From Telluria mixta (GTDB lineage: Bacteria > Pseudomonadota > Gammaproteobacteria > Burkholderiales > Burkholderiaceae_D), in contig NZ_CP119520.1 of assembly GCF_029223865.1 (NCBI RefSeq), forward strand, positions 6,696,001-6,760,000: a DNA stretch of 64,000 bases, in the 5' to 3' direction. Shown here piece by piece: positions 36,523 to 46,367 of the stretch (the first letter of the stretch is position 1; each line of letters begins with the position of its first letter). Below the pieces are notes generated by a model. That model did not search any database. It had not been told where the DNA came from and saw only the letters and a list, made by a program, of their open reading frames with translations. A program made the translations under genes and the position numbers.

Positions 36523-39507
36523 TCAGAACTTGTAACGCAGGCCGAGGCTGAACGAGCGGCCGTTGTCCATGTGCGAGTACTCGCGGCCCGTTTCCATGGT
36601 TTGCACTTCGCCAGCGTAGCGGTTGGGCGCCGTGTTCGTGATGTTCGACGCATTGAAGGACAGGGTCAGGTGCTCGTCGATCGCGTAGTTGATCGATCCG
36701 TCGAGCAGACCGTAGGACCCGATGTAAGTGCTGAACAACGGAATGAGTCCGTTGTAACCCCGGTTCTGGGACGAACGCCAGGTGTACACGAGGCGGGCCG
36801 ACAGCTTGCTGTCCTCGTACATGCTGGTGAGGCTGTAGCTGTTCTTGGACACGAAGTTCTGCTGCGCATCGATGAAGATGGGCGCCGAGTTCGTGCCGAT
36901 ATTCAGCGGAGCGGACGTATCGACATACGTATAGGAGCCTGCGACACCGAAGTTCTTCAGCCAGCTATCCTTGTCGTTGAAGAACCACTGCCCGGACAAT
37001 TCCACGCCGCGCGCATAGCCGTTCGCGGCATTGACGTTCTTCGAGACCATCCACTGGCCATTCGAGCAGCCGTTGCTGGGCCCCGTGTAGGACACCGCAT
37101 TCTGCGGCATCCCGCAGCTCGAGAGTTGGCTGAAGAAGCCGCTGATGTCCTTGTTGAACAGGCCGAGCGCCACATAGTTCGTCGGGCTGAAATAGCGCTC
37201 GAGCGAGAGGTCGACACTGTCGGCTTTCTGCGGGCTCAGGTCCGGATTGCCCACGTTGACGGTGCCGTTTCCGAAGTTGTACGAGTAGTTCGGATTCAGC
37301 AGGTCCAGATTGGGACGGGTCAAGCCACGGCCGTAGCCGAAGCGGGCCAGGAAGTCCTTCGCGATGTCGTAGGTGAAGTTCAACGCCGGCAGGACATTCG
37401 TGTAGGTCGTCGTCTTCGTATTGTCGATCAGCGGGGACGTCGCCTGGGCCGGGTCGGAGAGGACGCGCGCGGTCGCCTGGGACTTGGTGCGGACGACGCG
37501 TACGCCGACGTTACCCTTGAGGCGATCGTCGAACGCCGCGAAGTCGGTGGAGACGTAACCGGCCAGCGTATTCTCGTTGAGATAACGGCGGCCCAGCTGA
37601 TATTCGGGGTAGCTGCCCTCGGGGATGATATTCGCTTGCGGGAATTGTGCGGCAACCTGGTTGCCCAGCAGCGCGTCCGGGTTGTACACGACAAAGCCCC
37701 CCGTATAGCCGTTCTGGTTGCCCAGCATGTTCGTCGGCGCCTGTCCCAGCACACCCGGCTTGGACGCGGCGGAAATCGCGTTCGAGTAATCGGCGGCGAG
37801 CGGCTTGCCGTCCGTCGTCAACCACTTGCCCCCGTTGTAGGGATTCTTGTCGAAGTACCGGTTGGTCTGATGCGCAAAGCGCGTGCCGAACTTCAACCTG
37901 CTGAAGAAGCCGTCTTCGAACGTATAGATGCCGCTGAGCGCGGTTGCGGCGCCATTGTCGTGGAATTCCTGGTAGCCGTCGCCGCTGTATTTCTGGAAGA
38001 CGAATTTGGCTGGATCGGACCAATCGTTGCCGTGAATATCGGTGTAGTGACCGTCGTTCCAGTTCTGGTTGACGCGAGTAATGTCAAAGTACTGGCCGGG
38101 TGCGTTGCCCATCTCGACACGGCGGTTATCCTTGATACGGTCCGCCCTGATGTAGTTGATATCGCCCTTGAGCGACAGTGCGGGGGTCGGGCTCCACTCG
38201 ACGCCCGTGGCCACGTTCCAGGTCGTGTACAGGCTGTGCTCATCGCCGCCCCACGTACCGATCGGCTGGTTCAGGAAGGTACCGCCGAGCGCACGCTGGC
38301 TGGTCACGAGGTCGTTGCTGCCGCCGTTGGCGTTGCGGTTGACCATGTACTCGTTGATCGTGAACGGCGTGAGCGTCAGATTCTGGACGTTACCCCCGTA
38401 GTCGTTGAAAATGCGGGTAAAAAGATAGTTCTGGTTGTACAGGTAAGAGGTGTAGGCGCCTTCGGTGTAGAAGCGCAAGGTATTGTTGACGCGATAATCG
38501 GCCGCGAGGTTCAGGGCCTTGCGCGTGCGCGCGATGCTTTCCACACTGGGCCAGGGACCGAGGGTGTTGGCGGAGATGATGTTGGCGGCCTCTGCGGGCG
38601 TCAGCTTGGACGTGTCCGGTACTACGTTGGGAGCGGTGGTGCCCGAGGCCGGTCTCAGATCCACGGGCGCCAGGTAAGTGATGTCGCTGCGGCCGACATA
38701 CTTCGACATGGGCTGGGCCACGTTATTGCCCGTGTTCGCGGCCGCCAGGTTCGCGTACTCGGCGCTGTCGCCACGGACCATGCGCCGGTAATTCATACCG
38801 CCATTGGTGCCGGCAGCGTCGTTACGGCTGGTGGTCTTCTGGTAGGCGAAGGCGGCCATCACGCCGATGCGCGAACCGCCGCCGAGATCGAAGCGGTTGG
38901 CGAGCAGGCCGCTTACTTCAGGTTCTTTCTTCCGGACGAGATCGTTGTAGCGCATACTGCCGTTCACCACGGCAGTGAATTCCTTGAAATCGCTCGGATT
39001 GCGGGTGCGCAGGTTGATCAGGCCGCCGATGGCGCCTTCGACGTGTTCGGCGGAAGGGTTCTTGTAGACGTCGATGCCGGCGACCATGGCCGGAACCGCG
39101 TCTTCGATGTTGAATTCGCGCGAGCCGGCGGTGAAATAGGCGCGGCCGTTGACTTGCGACGCCGTCTGGTTCGACAGGCCGCGGATGGTCAGGCCGGAGC
39201 CGTTGCCGCCCGGCGAGGCGCCTTCGCCGCCGTAGCGGTAACCCTGCACGCCCGGCAGGCGTGTGAGCGTTTCCGCTACGTTAGGATCGGGCAGCTTGCC
39301 GATGTCGTCGGCAGTGATGGAGTCGACGACTTCCATCGCGTTCTTCTTGATCGACAGGGACGATTCCGCGCTGGCGCGGATGCCCTTGACGATGACGGTG
39401 TTGGCTTCGACCGGCGCCACCTGTGCCATTGCTTGCGACGCAAAGGCCTGGGACAGGGCCAGTGCGACGAGGGTCATGCGCGGGACGGTGTAGTATTTCT
39501 GGTGCAT
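36523..39507 (-). CDS. TonB-dependent receptor, carbohydrate-utilisation type
   Basis: A 994-residue outer-membrane receptor. Signal peptide (residues 1-28, cleavage after AMAQ), a possible TonB box (NTVIVKG), a plug domain (VVDSITADDIGKLPDPNVAE, then LTRLPGVQGYRYGGEG and a long GLTIRGL), and a 22-strand barrel ending in a phenylalanine (SLGLRYKF). The plug sequence is that of TBDRs in CUT loci of Xanthomonas and Caulobacter, which take up large oligosaccharides. The ATG at 39507 is preferred over one further up because GGAGGAGAAG lies before it and it begins the signal peptide. LacI-type operators lie upstream. Confidence 0.94.
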   Translation of the reverse strand: MHQKYYTVPRMTLVALALSQAFASQAMAQVAPVEANTVIVKGIRASAESSLSIKKNAMEVVDSITADDIGKLPDPNVAETLTRLPGVQGYRYGGEGASPGGNGSGLTIRGLSNQTASQVNGRAYFTAGSREFNIEDAVPAMVAGIDVYKNPSAEHVEGAIGGLINLRTRNPSDFKEFTAVVNGSMRYNDLVRKKEPEVSGLLANRFDLGGGSRIGVMAAFAYQKTTSRNDAAGTNGGMNYRRMVRGDSAEYANLAAANTGNNVAQPMSKYVGRSDITYLAPVDLRPASGTTAPNVVPDTSKLTPAEAANIISANTLGPWPSVESIARTRKALNLAADYRVNNTLRFYTEGAYTSYLYNQNYLFTRIFNDYGGNVQNLTLTPFTINEYMVNRNANGGSNDLVTSQRALGGTFLNQPIGTWGGDEHSLYTTWNVATGVEWSPTPALSLKGDINYIRADRIKDNRRVEMGNAPGQYFDITRVNQNWNDGHYTDIHGNDWSDPAKFVFQKYSGDGYQEFHDNGAATALSGIYTFEDGFFSRLKFGTRFAHQTNRYFDKNPYNGGKWLTTDGKPLAADYSNAISAASKPGVLGQAPTNMLGNQNGYTGGFVVYNPDALLGNQVAAQFPQANIIPEGSYPEYQLGRRYLNENTLAGYVSTDFAAFDDRLKGNVGVRVVRTKSQATARVLSDPAQATSPLIDNTKTTTYTNVLPALNFTYDIAKDFLARFGYGRGLTRPNLDLLNPNYSYNFGNGTVNVGNPDLSPQKADSVDLSLERYFSPTNYVALGLFNKDISGFFSQLSSCGMPQNAVSYTGPSNGCSNGQWMVSKNVNAANGYARGVELSGQWFFNDKDSWLKNFGVAGSYTYVDTSAPLNIGTNSAPIFIDAQQNFVSKNSYSLTSMYEDSKLSARLVYTWRSSQNRGYNGLIPLFSTYIGSYGLLDGSINYAIDEHLTLSFNASNITNTAPNRYAGEVQTMETGREYSHMDNGRSFSLGLRYKF

Positions 39508-39593
39508 CTTCTTCTCCTCCAAGTAATCCGAATGGACTTGTCGTCTTATTGTTTCGCTGGTTTTACGGCGTGCCATGCAGCCGGTCACCGTTT

Positions 39594-39789
39594 TAGATAT
39601 CGATAACAATGCGAATGGATTATAGGAGTTCGCCGAGTAATAAAAGCAACCATTCGGCGTTATGATTTTTACCAGCGATGCGAGGAAGATACGGTGGAGA
39701 CGGGCGTTATCGCTAACACAGCCGGAAAACCATGCGGCGTGGATCGGCGCGCACCCGCGCCGCCCACGGCCTGTTTGTTATCGATATCG
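39594..39789. promoter_or_regulatory. Three LacI-type operator-like sites before the TonB receptor gene
   Basis: Within the 293-base gap between the receptor start (39507) and the tssH stop (39801) there are three versions of TGTTATCGATAACA: AGATATCGATAACA (39594-39607, weakest on the left half), CGTTATCGCTAACA (39705-39718, perfect GTTA/TAAC dyad) and TGTTATCGATATCG (39776-39789). They resemble the TGNTANCGNTNNCA operators of LacI-family regulators in CUT loci. No gene was seen in the gap. Confidence 0.55.
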
Positions 39790-39800
39790 ACCGACTCGGC

Positions 39801-42410
39801 CTACACGATCGCGTACGTGAAATCGCCGTTCCCGTCCGCCCCGACCTCGATCCGCTCGATCGCGGCCCCCTCTGCCATGCGTGCCAGCACGGCCTCGGCG
39901 ATCTGCGGCAGCAAGGTGCCGTTGAGGATGTTGTCGACGTTGCGCGCGCCGGAATCGACTTCCGTGCAGCGGGCCAGCACGGCATCCACGAGCGACTCGC
40001 CGTACGCGAACGTCGCCTTGTGGTTCGCGGCCACGCGCTGGCCGATGCGTCCGAGCTTCAGTTCGATGATCCCGGCCAGCACGTCGTCCGGGATCGGATA
40101 GAACGGCACGACCTTCAGGCGGCCCAGGAACGCCGGCTTGAACTGCTTGACGAGCGCCGGACGGATCAGCGCTTCCAGCTCCTCGGCCGACGGCACCTCC
40201 TCCGGATCCTTGTTCAGGCAGGCCTGCATCAGCGTGCTCGACGCGACGTTCGACGTGAGGATGATGATCGTGTTGCGGAAGTCGACTTCGCGGCCTTCCG
40301 CGTCGTCCAGCACACCCTTGTCGAACACCTGGAAGAACAGTTCGAGCACGTCCGGGTGGGCCTTTTCCACTTCGTCGAGCAGCACTACGCTGTACGGGTT
40401 GCGGCGCACCGCTTCCGTCAGCACGCCGCCTTCGCCATAGCCCACATAGCCCGGCGGCGAGCCTTTCAGGCCGGAGACGCTATGCGCTTCCTGGTATTCG
40501 CTCATGTTGATGGTGACGAGTTTGCGTTCGCCGCCGTACAGCACGTCGGCCAACGCCAGCGCCGTCTCCGTCTTGCCGACGCCGGACGGGCCCACGAACA
40601 GGAACACGCCTTTCGGCTTGTTCGGATCGTCGAGGTTCGCGCGCGCCGTGCGCACACGTTGCGCGACCGCGTCGATCGCGTGCGACTGGCCCAGCACGCG
40701 TTCCTCCAGCAGGTCCTGCAAATTCAGCACGGTACGGATCTCGTCCTTGACCATCTTGCCGAGCGGGATGCCGGTCCAGCCGGCGACGATGCCGGCGACC
40801 ACGTGGCCATCCACCTGCAGCGGCACGAGCGGCGCCTCGCCCTGCACGGCCTTCAGTTCGTCGCGCAGGCCGCGCGCGTCGGCGGCTTCGCGGATGCGGG
40901 TCACGAGATCGCGCTCGCGTTCCCAGCGCGCGCGCAACGTGGCCAGTTCGTCTTCGGCGGCACCGCGCGCGGCCGACAGTTCGCCCAGCCGCGCATCGTG
41001 CGCGCCCTCGCCCGCCGCCTGCTCGCGCTCCAGCGCCGCGCGTTCGGCATCGAGGCGCTCCAGCCGGCGCGTGAGATCTTCGATGCGGGCCGGCGCCGCG
41101 TCGCGGCCGAGCGCCACTTTCGCGCATGCGGTGTCCAGCACGCCGATCGCCTTGTCCGGCAGCTGGCGACCGCTGATGTAGCGGTGCGACAGGCGCACGG
41201 CTTCCGTGATGGCCTCGTCGTGGATGCGGACGTTGAAATGCTTTTCCATCAGCGGCGCCATCCCGCGCAGCATCGCGCACGCGAGTTCCTCGCTCGGCTC
41301 CTCGACCTTCACGACCTGGAAGCGCCGCGCCAGCGCGGGGTCCTTCTCGAAGTATTTTTTGTACTCGCTCCACGTCGTCGCCGCGATCGTGCGCAGCTCG
41401 CCCCGCGCCAGCGCGGGTTTCAGCAGGTTCGCCGCGTCGTTCTGGCCCGCCTGGCCGCCCGCGCCGATCATCGTGTGCGCCTCGTCGATGAACAGGATGA
41501 TGGGGTGCGGGCTCTTTTTGACCTCGTCGATGGTGTTCTTGAGGCGGTTCTCGAATTCTCCCTTGACGCTGGCGCCGGCCTGCAGCAGGCCCAGGTCCAG
41601 CACGTGGATTTCCACGCCGCGGAGCACCTCGGGCACGTCGCCCGTCGCGACGCGCAGCGCGAGGCCTTCGACGACGGCCGTCTTGCCGACGCCCGCCTCG
41701 CCCGTCAGGATCGGGTTGTTCTGGCGGCGGCGCATGAGGATGTCGACGAGCTGGCGGATTTCCGCGTCGCGGCCGATCACCGGGTCGACCTTGCCGTCGC
41801 GTGCGCGCTGCGTGAGGTTCGTCGTGAACTGGTCCAGCGCGGGCGTCTTCGACGGTCCCTGGCGCTGCAGCTCGCCCACAGGATCCGCGCCCTCGGCCTG
41901 TACCGGTGCCGCCGCGATGGCCGGGGCTTCGTCGGAGCCCGCCGTGACGTCGTCGAAATGGTGCTTGATGCGGTCCAGGTCGAATTCCGCGAACTGCGGC
42001 GACACGCGGTGCGCCAGTTGCGACAGCTCGGGAGAACTGAGCAGCGCCTGCAGCAGGTGGCCGCTGCGGATGCCGGCCTGCTGGCCCGCGCGCAGGTCGA
42101 GCGACGCGATGAGCCAGGCATGCTCGAACAGTTTCGGCAGGCGCTCCGAGAACACGGGCGTGCGCGAGTTGCCGCTCTTGAAGCCCGCCACTTCCGCCTG
42201 CAGGTCCGCTTCCAGCCGCTCGATCGACACGCCGCAGCGGCGCGCGATGACGGCCACGTCGCAGGCCGGCTGTTCGAGCAGCGCCAGCAGCAGGTGCTCG
42301 ATGTCGACCTCGTACTGCCCCAGCGACACGCACAGGCCCGCCGCGCGCGTGGCGGCCGCACGGCACGTGTCGTCCAGTTTGCCGATCAGGGTTTTCAGGT
42401 TGATGCTCAT
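39801..42410 (-). CDS. tssH: Type VI secretion AAA+ ATPase TssH (ClpV)
   Basis: The 869-residue unfoldase that disassembles contracted TssB/TssC sheaths for reuse. An N-terminal Clp-N domain (about 1-150, with EVDIEHLLLALLEQP) is followed by AAA1 (Walker A GEAGVGKT near 240), a coiled middle region (about 410-520), and AAA2 (Walker A GPSGVGKT near 605; EVEKAHPDVLELFFQVFDKG). It is the last gene of the minus-strand block and starts 13 bases after tssG. The length is normal for ClpV1. Confidence 0.96.
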   Translation of the reverse strand: MSINLKTLIGKLDDTCRAAATRAAGLCVSLGQYEVDIEHLLLALLEQPACDVAVIARRCGVSIERLEADLQAEVAGFKSGNSRTPVFSERLPKLFEHAWLIASLDLRAGQQAGIRSGHLLQALLSSPELSQLAHRVSPQFAEFDLDRIKHHFDDVTAGSDEAPAIAAAPVQAEGADPVGELQRQGPSKTPALDQFTTNLTQRARDGKVDPVIGRDAEIRQLVDILMRRRQNNPILTGEAGVGKTAVVEGLALRVATGDVPEVLRGVEIHVLDLGLLQAGASVKGEFENRLKNTIDEVKKSPHPIILFIDEAHTMIGAGGQAGQNDAANLLKPALARGELRTIAATTWSEYKKYFEKDPALARRFQVVKVEEPSEELACAMLRGMAPLMEKHFNVRIHDEAITEAVRLSHRYISGRQLPDKAIGVLDTACAKVALGRDAAPARIEDLTRRLERLDAERAALEREQAAGEGAHDARLGELSAARGAAEDELATLRARWERERDLVTRIREAADARGLRDELKAVQGEAPLVPLQVDGHVVAGIVAGWTGIPLGKMVKDEIRTVLNLQDLLEERVLGQSHAIDAVAQRVRTARANLDDPNKPKGVFLFVGPSGVGKTETALALADVLYGGERKLVTINMSEYQEAHSVSGLKGSPPGYVGYGEGGVLTEAVRRNPYSVVLLDEVEKAHPDVLELFFQVFDKGVLDDAEGREVDFRNTIIILTSNVASSTLMQACLNKDPEEVPSAEELEALIRPALVKQFKPAFLGRLKVVPFYPIPDDVLAGIIELKLGRIGQRVAANHKATFAYGESLVDAVLARCTEVDSGARNVDNILNGTLLPQIAEAVLARMAEGAAIERIEVGADGNGDFTYAIV

Positions 42411-42423
42411 CGAGTGTCCTCTT

Positions 42424-43505
42424 TCAGTTGGCGTGGATTTCGTAGCGCACGTCGGCGCGGTGTTGTTTTTGCGGGCCGTCGACGAGGAAGCCGTCCCAGC
42501 CCAGGCGGCCGCCTGCCGTCCGCGTGCCGGTCAGCGTGCTGCCCCGCACCTCGTCCGCACGCAGCACGAGCTGCACTTCGTATTCGAGCGACAGCCCGTG
42601 AACATGGTCACCATATTGCCCAGCGCGCGCGCCGCGCGGCCGCCCGGCAGGAAGGATTCGTAGGAAGCGAGATCCAGCGGGCCGATGACGAGGCGCAGGC
42701 GCAGGTCGCGCTGCCACACGCGCGTGCCGGCCATGGCGCCGCCGCCCAGCATGGCGTTGCCAAGGCCGAGCGCCGTCTGCTGCGCGGCGGGCACGTCGTA
42801 CCAGCGGCCGATGAACTGTTCGGCGCGCACTTGTTGTCCGAAATACTCGGACAGCACGCGCGCGATCTGCACGCTGGACGCGGGCCGCTGGCGCATCGCG
42901 GTGGCGAAGTACGCGACGGTTTCGTCCAGCACGCCGTCGCCATGGTCGGACAGGCGCCGCCGCAGCGCCGTGTGGCCCATGCCTGCCAGCGACAGCAGCA
43001 GTGGCAGGAAGCCGTCCTGGCGGCCGCCGTATTTCAGCTCGAGCCGGTACTTGCGCCACGCTTCGTAGAACAGGGCCAGCGTGCGGGTCGAGAACGTGTC
43101 GAGGAAGGCGCGCGCGCTGTCGTCCCGTTCGGCGATCTGCTGCGCGGCCACCCGTTCCGTGTAGTGGGCGGGCAAGGCGCCACTTGAACCCAGAAGGCCC
43201 ATGAACGTGGGCGTCAGGCGCACGTACTTCAGCTCCTGCGACTGCAGCGCGGCGGCCAGCGCGGCGCTCGTCGGCGCGACGGCGCGCGGTTCCGGCTGCA
43301 GCGACTCGATCTCGCTGGCCGGGAAGGCGAGCGAGGTCGAATTGGTAAAGCGCAGGAAGTTCGCGAGCGCGCCCTCTTCCGCCATGCCGCGCCGGCGCAG
43401 CCACAGCTCGATCATGCGCACGGCCTGGAAATACTGGAAGCGGTACGGCTGCGCGAACAGCCGCTCGATTACAGCAGGCTCAAATCGCCGCTTCGTGGCG
43501 TGCAT
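42424..43505 (-). pseudogene. tssG: T6SS baseplate protein TssG, frameshifted
   Basis: The first 303 or so codons encode a normal TssG: MHATKRRFEPAVIERLFAQP, FLRFTNSTSLAFPASEIESL, LGSSGALPAHYTERV. Near 42595-42597 (a GGG run on the coding strand) the frame breaks; the intact frame runs on to a stop at 42531 as cysteine-rich nonsense. The adjacent frame continues with the proper end of TssG, GLSLEYEVQLVLRADEV to YEIHAN, stopping at 42424. Loss of one G from a GGGG run would explain it exactly. It may be a sequencing error or a true mutation; if real, the last 58 or so residues of a core baseplate wedge protein are lost. Its start overlaps tssF by 37 bases. Confidence 0.85.
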
Positions 43506-45310
43506 CGCAGCAGCTCTCCTCCGGTCTTGTTCGAAATGATCACCAGTTGCGTGAAGCTGTTGGCGTGCACGTACAGGCCGAGGAAGCGCTCGACGATGTG
43601 GGCGAAGGCGTCGACGCCGCTGCCGACGAACGCCTCTTCGTCGATCGTCAGCCGCACCTCGATGCCGCGCACCATGCACGCGAACGGGTTCCCCGGCAGC
43701 CACGCCGTCGCGGGCCGGTGCTCGACGGCGAGGATGCCGCCGATCTGGCGCTGCGTCGAGGGTGAGCGCGGCAGGTCGTACAGGGTCAGCATCTCGCGGA
43801 ACGCGGCGATGCCGCCGCCCGACAGCGACAAATGATTCAGCGACAGGTGCGAGATCAGGCGCCAGTGGGCGCCGCGCCCGCGCTCGAAGCGGTACGACGG
43901 CGTGGGCTTGCGCAGGAAGCTGATCGACTGCACCGTCGATCCCCCCTCGATGAACAGGTCGCCGCCGCGCACCCCATACGACAACAGGGCCGGCAGGTCG
44001 CGGTTGGTGCACGTGAGCTCGATGCTGAGCGTGTCTGTCTCCACCTCGGCCGGGTCGAAATCGATGTCGACGAGGGAGATCTGCGTCTCGTAGCCCGGGC
44101 TGCGTTCGGCCAGCAGCGGGTCGCGCCGCATGATCCAGTAATGACCGCTCTTGTCGGGCATCTGGCCGTGGCGCAGCGAATAGAACGGCCGGAATTCCAC
44201 GATGGATTCGCCCTGCGGCGTCTGGCGCACGAGGCGCACGCTGTCGATGGATTGCACCTCGAACGCGAAGGCGCGGCGCGCGTCCGCCAGCACCGGATAG
44301 CTGGCCGTCGTGTGCGTCAGGCGGATCGGCTCGCCGCGCTGGCGGAACAGGTTCACCACAGGTGTGCAGCCCAGCAGCAGGTTCGTCGCCGACAGGGTGC
44401 CCAGCATGCGCGCGGCGTTCGAGTCGGCGCGCAGGCCGGACAAGGCCAGGTGCAAGGTGATGGTGCGCGTCCCCGCCGGCAGCACGGCGGTCAATGCGGC
44501 CAGGTCGATGTCGAAGAAGTTGAACTTCTCCGGGAAGCAGAAGTATTCGGTGAGCAGGCGGTAGGCCGTGTGCGAGCGGGCCGGGAAATCGATCAGCGCT
44601 TCGTCCTCGCCGAAGCCGGCCGGTTGCAGCGGAATCTTCGACAGCGGCACCCAGCGGCCATTGCCGTCGGCTTCCGCATAGGCACACACGCCGCGCATGA
44701 ACAGCGCGTCGCGCAGCGCGGCGCAGAACGACGGCTCGCCGTCGATGAACACGCGCAGGCTCGCGAGCTTCAGGCCCGCGATCGGATTCGCGCCGGTGGC
44801 GGCCAGCGTGATCGACAGCTTTGACGTCGCCTGCGGCGGCGGACGCACGGCGTCGGGCGCGTCGAGGATGGCGTCGAAGCGGGCGCGCGCCAGGTCCAGC
44901 GGCGCCACGGTCACGGGGTACGCGGTGCGGAAGGTGCACGGCGCGCCGCGCACGGGGCGCGTGGCGAGCTGCGTGCCGCGCGGGATCTCGCCGGCGGCGC
45001 CGGGCTGCGCGGCGGCGCCGCCGAAGTCCATGCGCGCGATCGAGCAGGACGGGAACGGGCGCAGGTAGTGCGGGTACAGGACGTCGAGCAGCGCCTCGGT
45101 GAATTCGGGGTAGTCGTCGTCCAGGCGCTTGGCGATGCGGGAGTTCAGCAGCGCGAACGATTCGATCATGCGTTCGATGTGCGGGTCTTCGCACACTTCG
45201 CCGCCGATGAGCAGCTTGCCGGCGATCCTGGGGTAGCGCTCGGAGAATTCGCGCGAATGGCGGCGCAGGAAACCGAGCTCCTGCTCGTAATACGGTAATA
45301 ACTGGTCCAA
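43469..45310 (-). CDS. tssF: Type VI secretion baseplate protein TssF
   Basis: A 613-residue baseplate wedge protein (VasA/ImpG family), which assembles with TssG, TssE and TssK. It begins MDQLLPYYEQELGFLRRHS, the family signature, followed by FSERYPRIAGKLLIG and DPHIERMIESFALLNSRI, and later SLNHLSLSGGGIAAFREML. It lies one base after tssE and overlaps the start of tssG. Intact and of normal length. Confidence 0.95.
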   Translation of the reverse strand: MDQLLPYYEQELGFLRRHSREFSERYPRIAGKLLIGGEVCEDPHIERMIESFALLNSRIAKRLDDDYPEFTEALLDVLYPHYLRPFPSCSIARMDFGGAAAQPGAAGEIPRGTQLATRPVRGAPCTFRTAYPVTVAPLDLARARFDAILDAPDAVRPPPQATSKLSITLAATGANPIAGLKLASLRVFIDGEPSFCAALRDALFMRGVCAYAEADGNGRWVPLSKIPLQPAGFGEDEALIDFPARSHTAYRLLTEYFCFPEKFNFFDIDLAALTAVLPAGTRTITLHLALSGLRADSNAARMLGTLSATNLLLGCTPVVNLFRQRGEPIRLTHTTASYPVLADARRAFAFEVQSIDSVRLVRQTPQGESIVEFRPFYSLRHGQMPDKSGHYWIMRRDPLLAERSPGYETQISLVDIDFDPAEVETDTLSIELTCTNRDLPALLSYGVRGGDLFIEGGSTVQSISFLRKPTPSYRFERGRGAHWRLISHLSLNHLSLSGGGIAAFREMLTLYDLPRSPSTQRQIGGILAVEHRPATAWLPGNPFACMVRGIEVRLTIDEEAFVGSGVDAFAHIVERFLGLYVHANSFTQLVIISNKTGGELLRCTPRSGDLSLL

Positions 45311-45311
45311 C

Positions 45312-45806
45312 TCAGGCTCCCGGCGCCGCCGGACGGCGGGCCTTGCTGATGGTGTAATGCTGGCTGGAGGGCTGCAGCACGGCGTCGAAGTTGACCGGCT
45401 CGTGCGCCGCGCTCACGACCATCAGCGCGGTGATCGAAAAATTCAGGCGGTTGACGGCATCGTCGCGCAGTTCGAGGCGGGCCTGCACATTGCGCAGGCG
45501 CGGTTCGTGGCGCGCGATGGCCGCTTCCAGACTTCTGCAGATGAAGGCGCGGTCGTCGGTGCTCGACAGCGACAGGCCCGCGAAATCGTGCAGGCCGTAC
45601 GCGACGATGGAACGCGCGCATTCGGGAAAGCGCCGGAATGCCTCTTCCGGCATCACGGCACGGGTATTCAGCAGCGCCTCCAGGTCGCGCGCCACCGAAT
45701 CCTTCATTTCCTCGAGCGAGACGCGCGGCACGGTGCCCGTCTGGGGCTGGCCCGGCCGGTCGATCAGACGATCGAACAGGCCCGGCATGAATCCTTTGGC
45801 GGACAT
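45312..45806 (-). CDS. tssE: Type VI secretion baseplate protein TssE (gp25-like)
   Basis: A 164-residue gp25-like baseplate protein that starts sheath polymerisation. The typical FMPGLFDRLIDRP opening, SVARDLEALLNTRA, RSIVAYGLHDFAGLSL and the conserved acidic/arginine segment with AIARHEPRLRNV are present. It lies 15 bases after hcp and 1 base before tssF. The length matches the family. Confidence 0.93.
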   Translation of the reverse strand: MSAKGFMPGLFDRLIDRPGQPQTGTVPRVSLEEMKDSVARDLEALLNTRAVMPEEAFRRFPECARSIVAYGLHDFAGLSLSSTDDRAFICRSLEAAIARHEPRLRNVQARLELRDDAVNRLNFSITALMVVSAAHEPVNFDAVLQPSSQHYTISKARRPAAPGA

Positions 45807-45821
45807 CGTGCCGGCGCGCTA

Positions 45822-46316
45822 TCAGGCCGCGATCTTGTTGGCCGACAGGTCCCAGCCGCCCGACGTGTTACCGCCCGTGCCGCCGTTGACCTTCTGCTGG
45901 GTGTACTTCCATTTCACCTTGGAGTACTTGATCGACACGTCTTCGGTCAGGATGTTGCCCTGCTCGACGGACGGCGAGACGCTGGAGATCAGGACGTTTT
46001 CCAGTTCGATCTCGAAGTACTTGACGCGCTCGCCCTGGCCGTCGGCGCGCAGGAACTCGAACTTCGCCTTCGGGATGGTCTTGCCCGAGGAGCAGGTCTG
46101 CAGCAGGATCGGGGTGGCCAGGTCGGCCAGCTTCGAGACGACGATGTCCTTGTGCTCGGTGCGCTCGGCGGTGTGGCCGCCGCCGGTCGACGCGGTGGCC
46201 GATTTCGGTTGCAGGACTTCCCACTGGACGCTCTTCACTTCGATCCAGTCCTTGTGTGCGTTGTCGGCGGACTCGCCTTTGATGCCGTCGATTTGCAGGT
46301 AGACGTCGATTGCCAT
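45822..46316 (-). CDS. hcp: Type VI secretion tube protein TssD (Hcp)
   Basis: The 164-residue Hcp that forms the inner hexameric tube and carries effectors. The family start MAIDVYLQIDGIKGESAD is followed by VKSVQWEVLQPKSAT, a histidine/threonine loop (GGHTAERTEHKDIVV) and the end VSIKYSKVKWKYTQQK. It lies between tssC (51 bases upstream) and tssE. No effector extension is fused to it. Confidence 0.95.
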   Translation of the reverse strand: MAIDVYLQIDGIKGESADNAHKDWIEVKSVQWEVLQPKSATASTGGGHTAERTEHKDIVVSKLADLATPILLQTCSSGKTIPKAKFEFLRADGQGERVKYFEIELENVLISSVSPSVEQGNILTEDVSIKYSKVKWKYTQQKVNGGTGGNTSGGWDLSANKIAA

Positions 46317-46367
46317 GTTGTGTTCTTCCTTTCAGTTCAGTTGATACGGGGGGGACTACAAAGTGAA

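Noticed and set aside
39732..43187. An 1151-codon plus-strand open frame opposite tssH and tssG
   Set aside because: Low-complexity shadow of intact ClpV sequence on the other strand.
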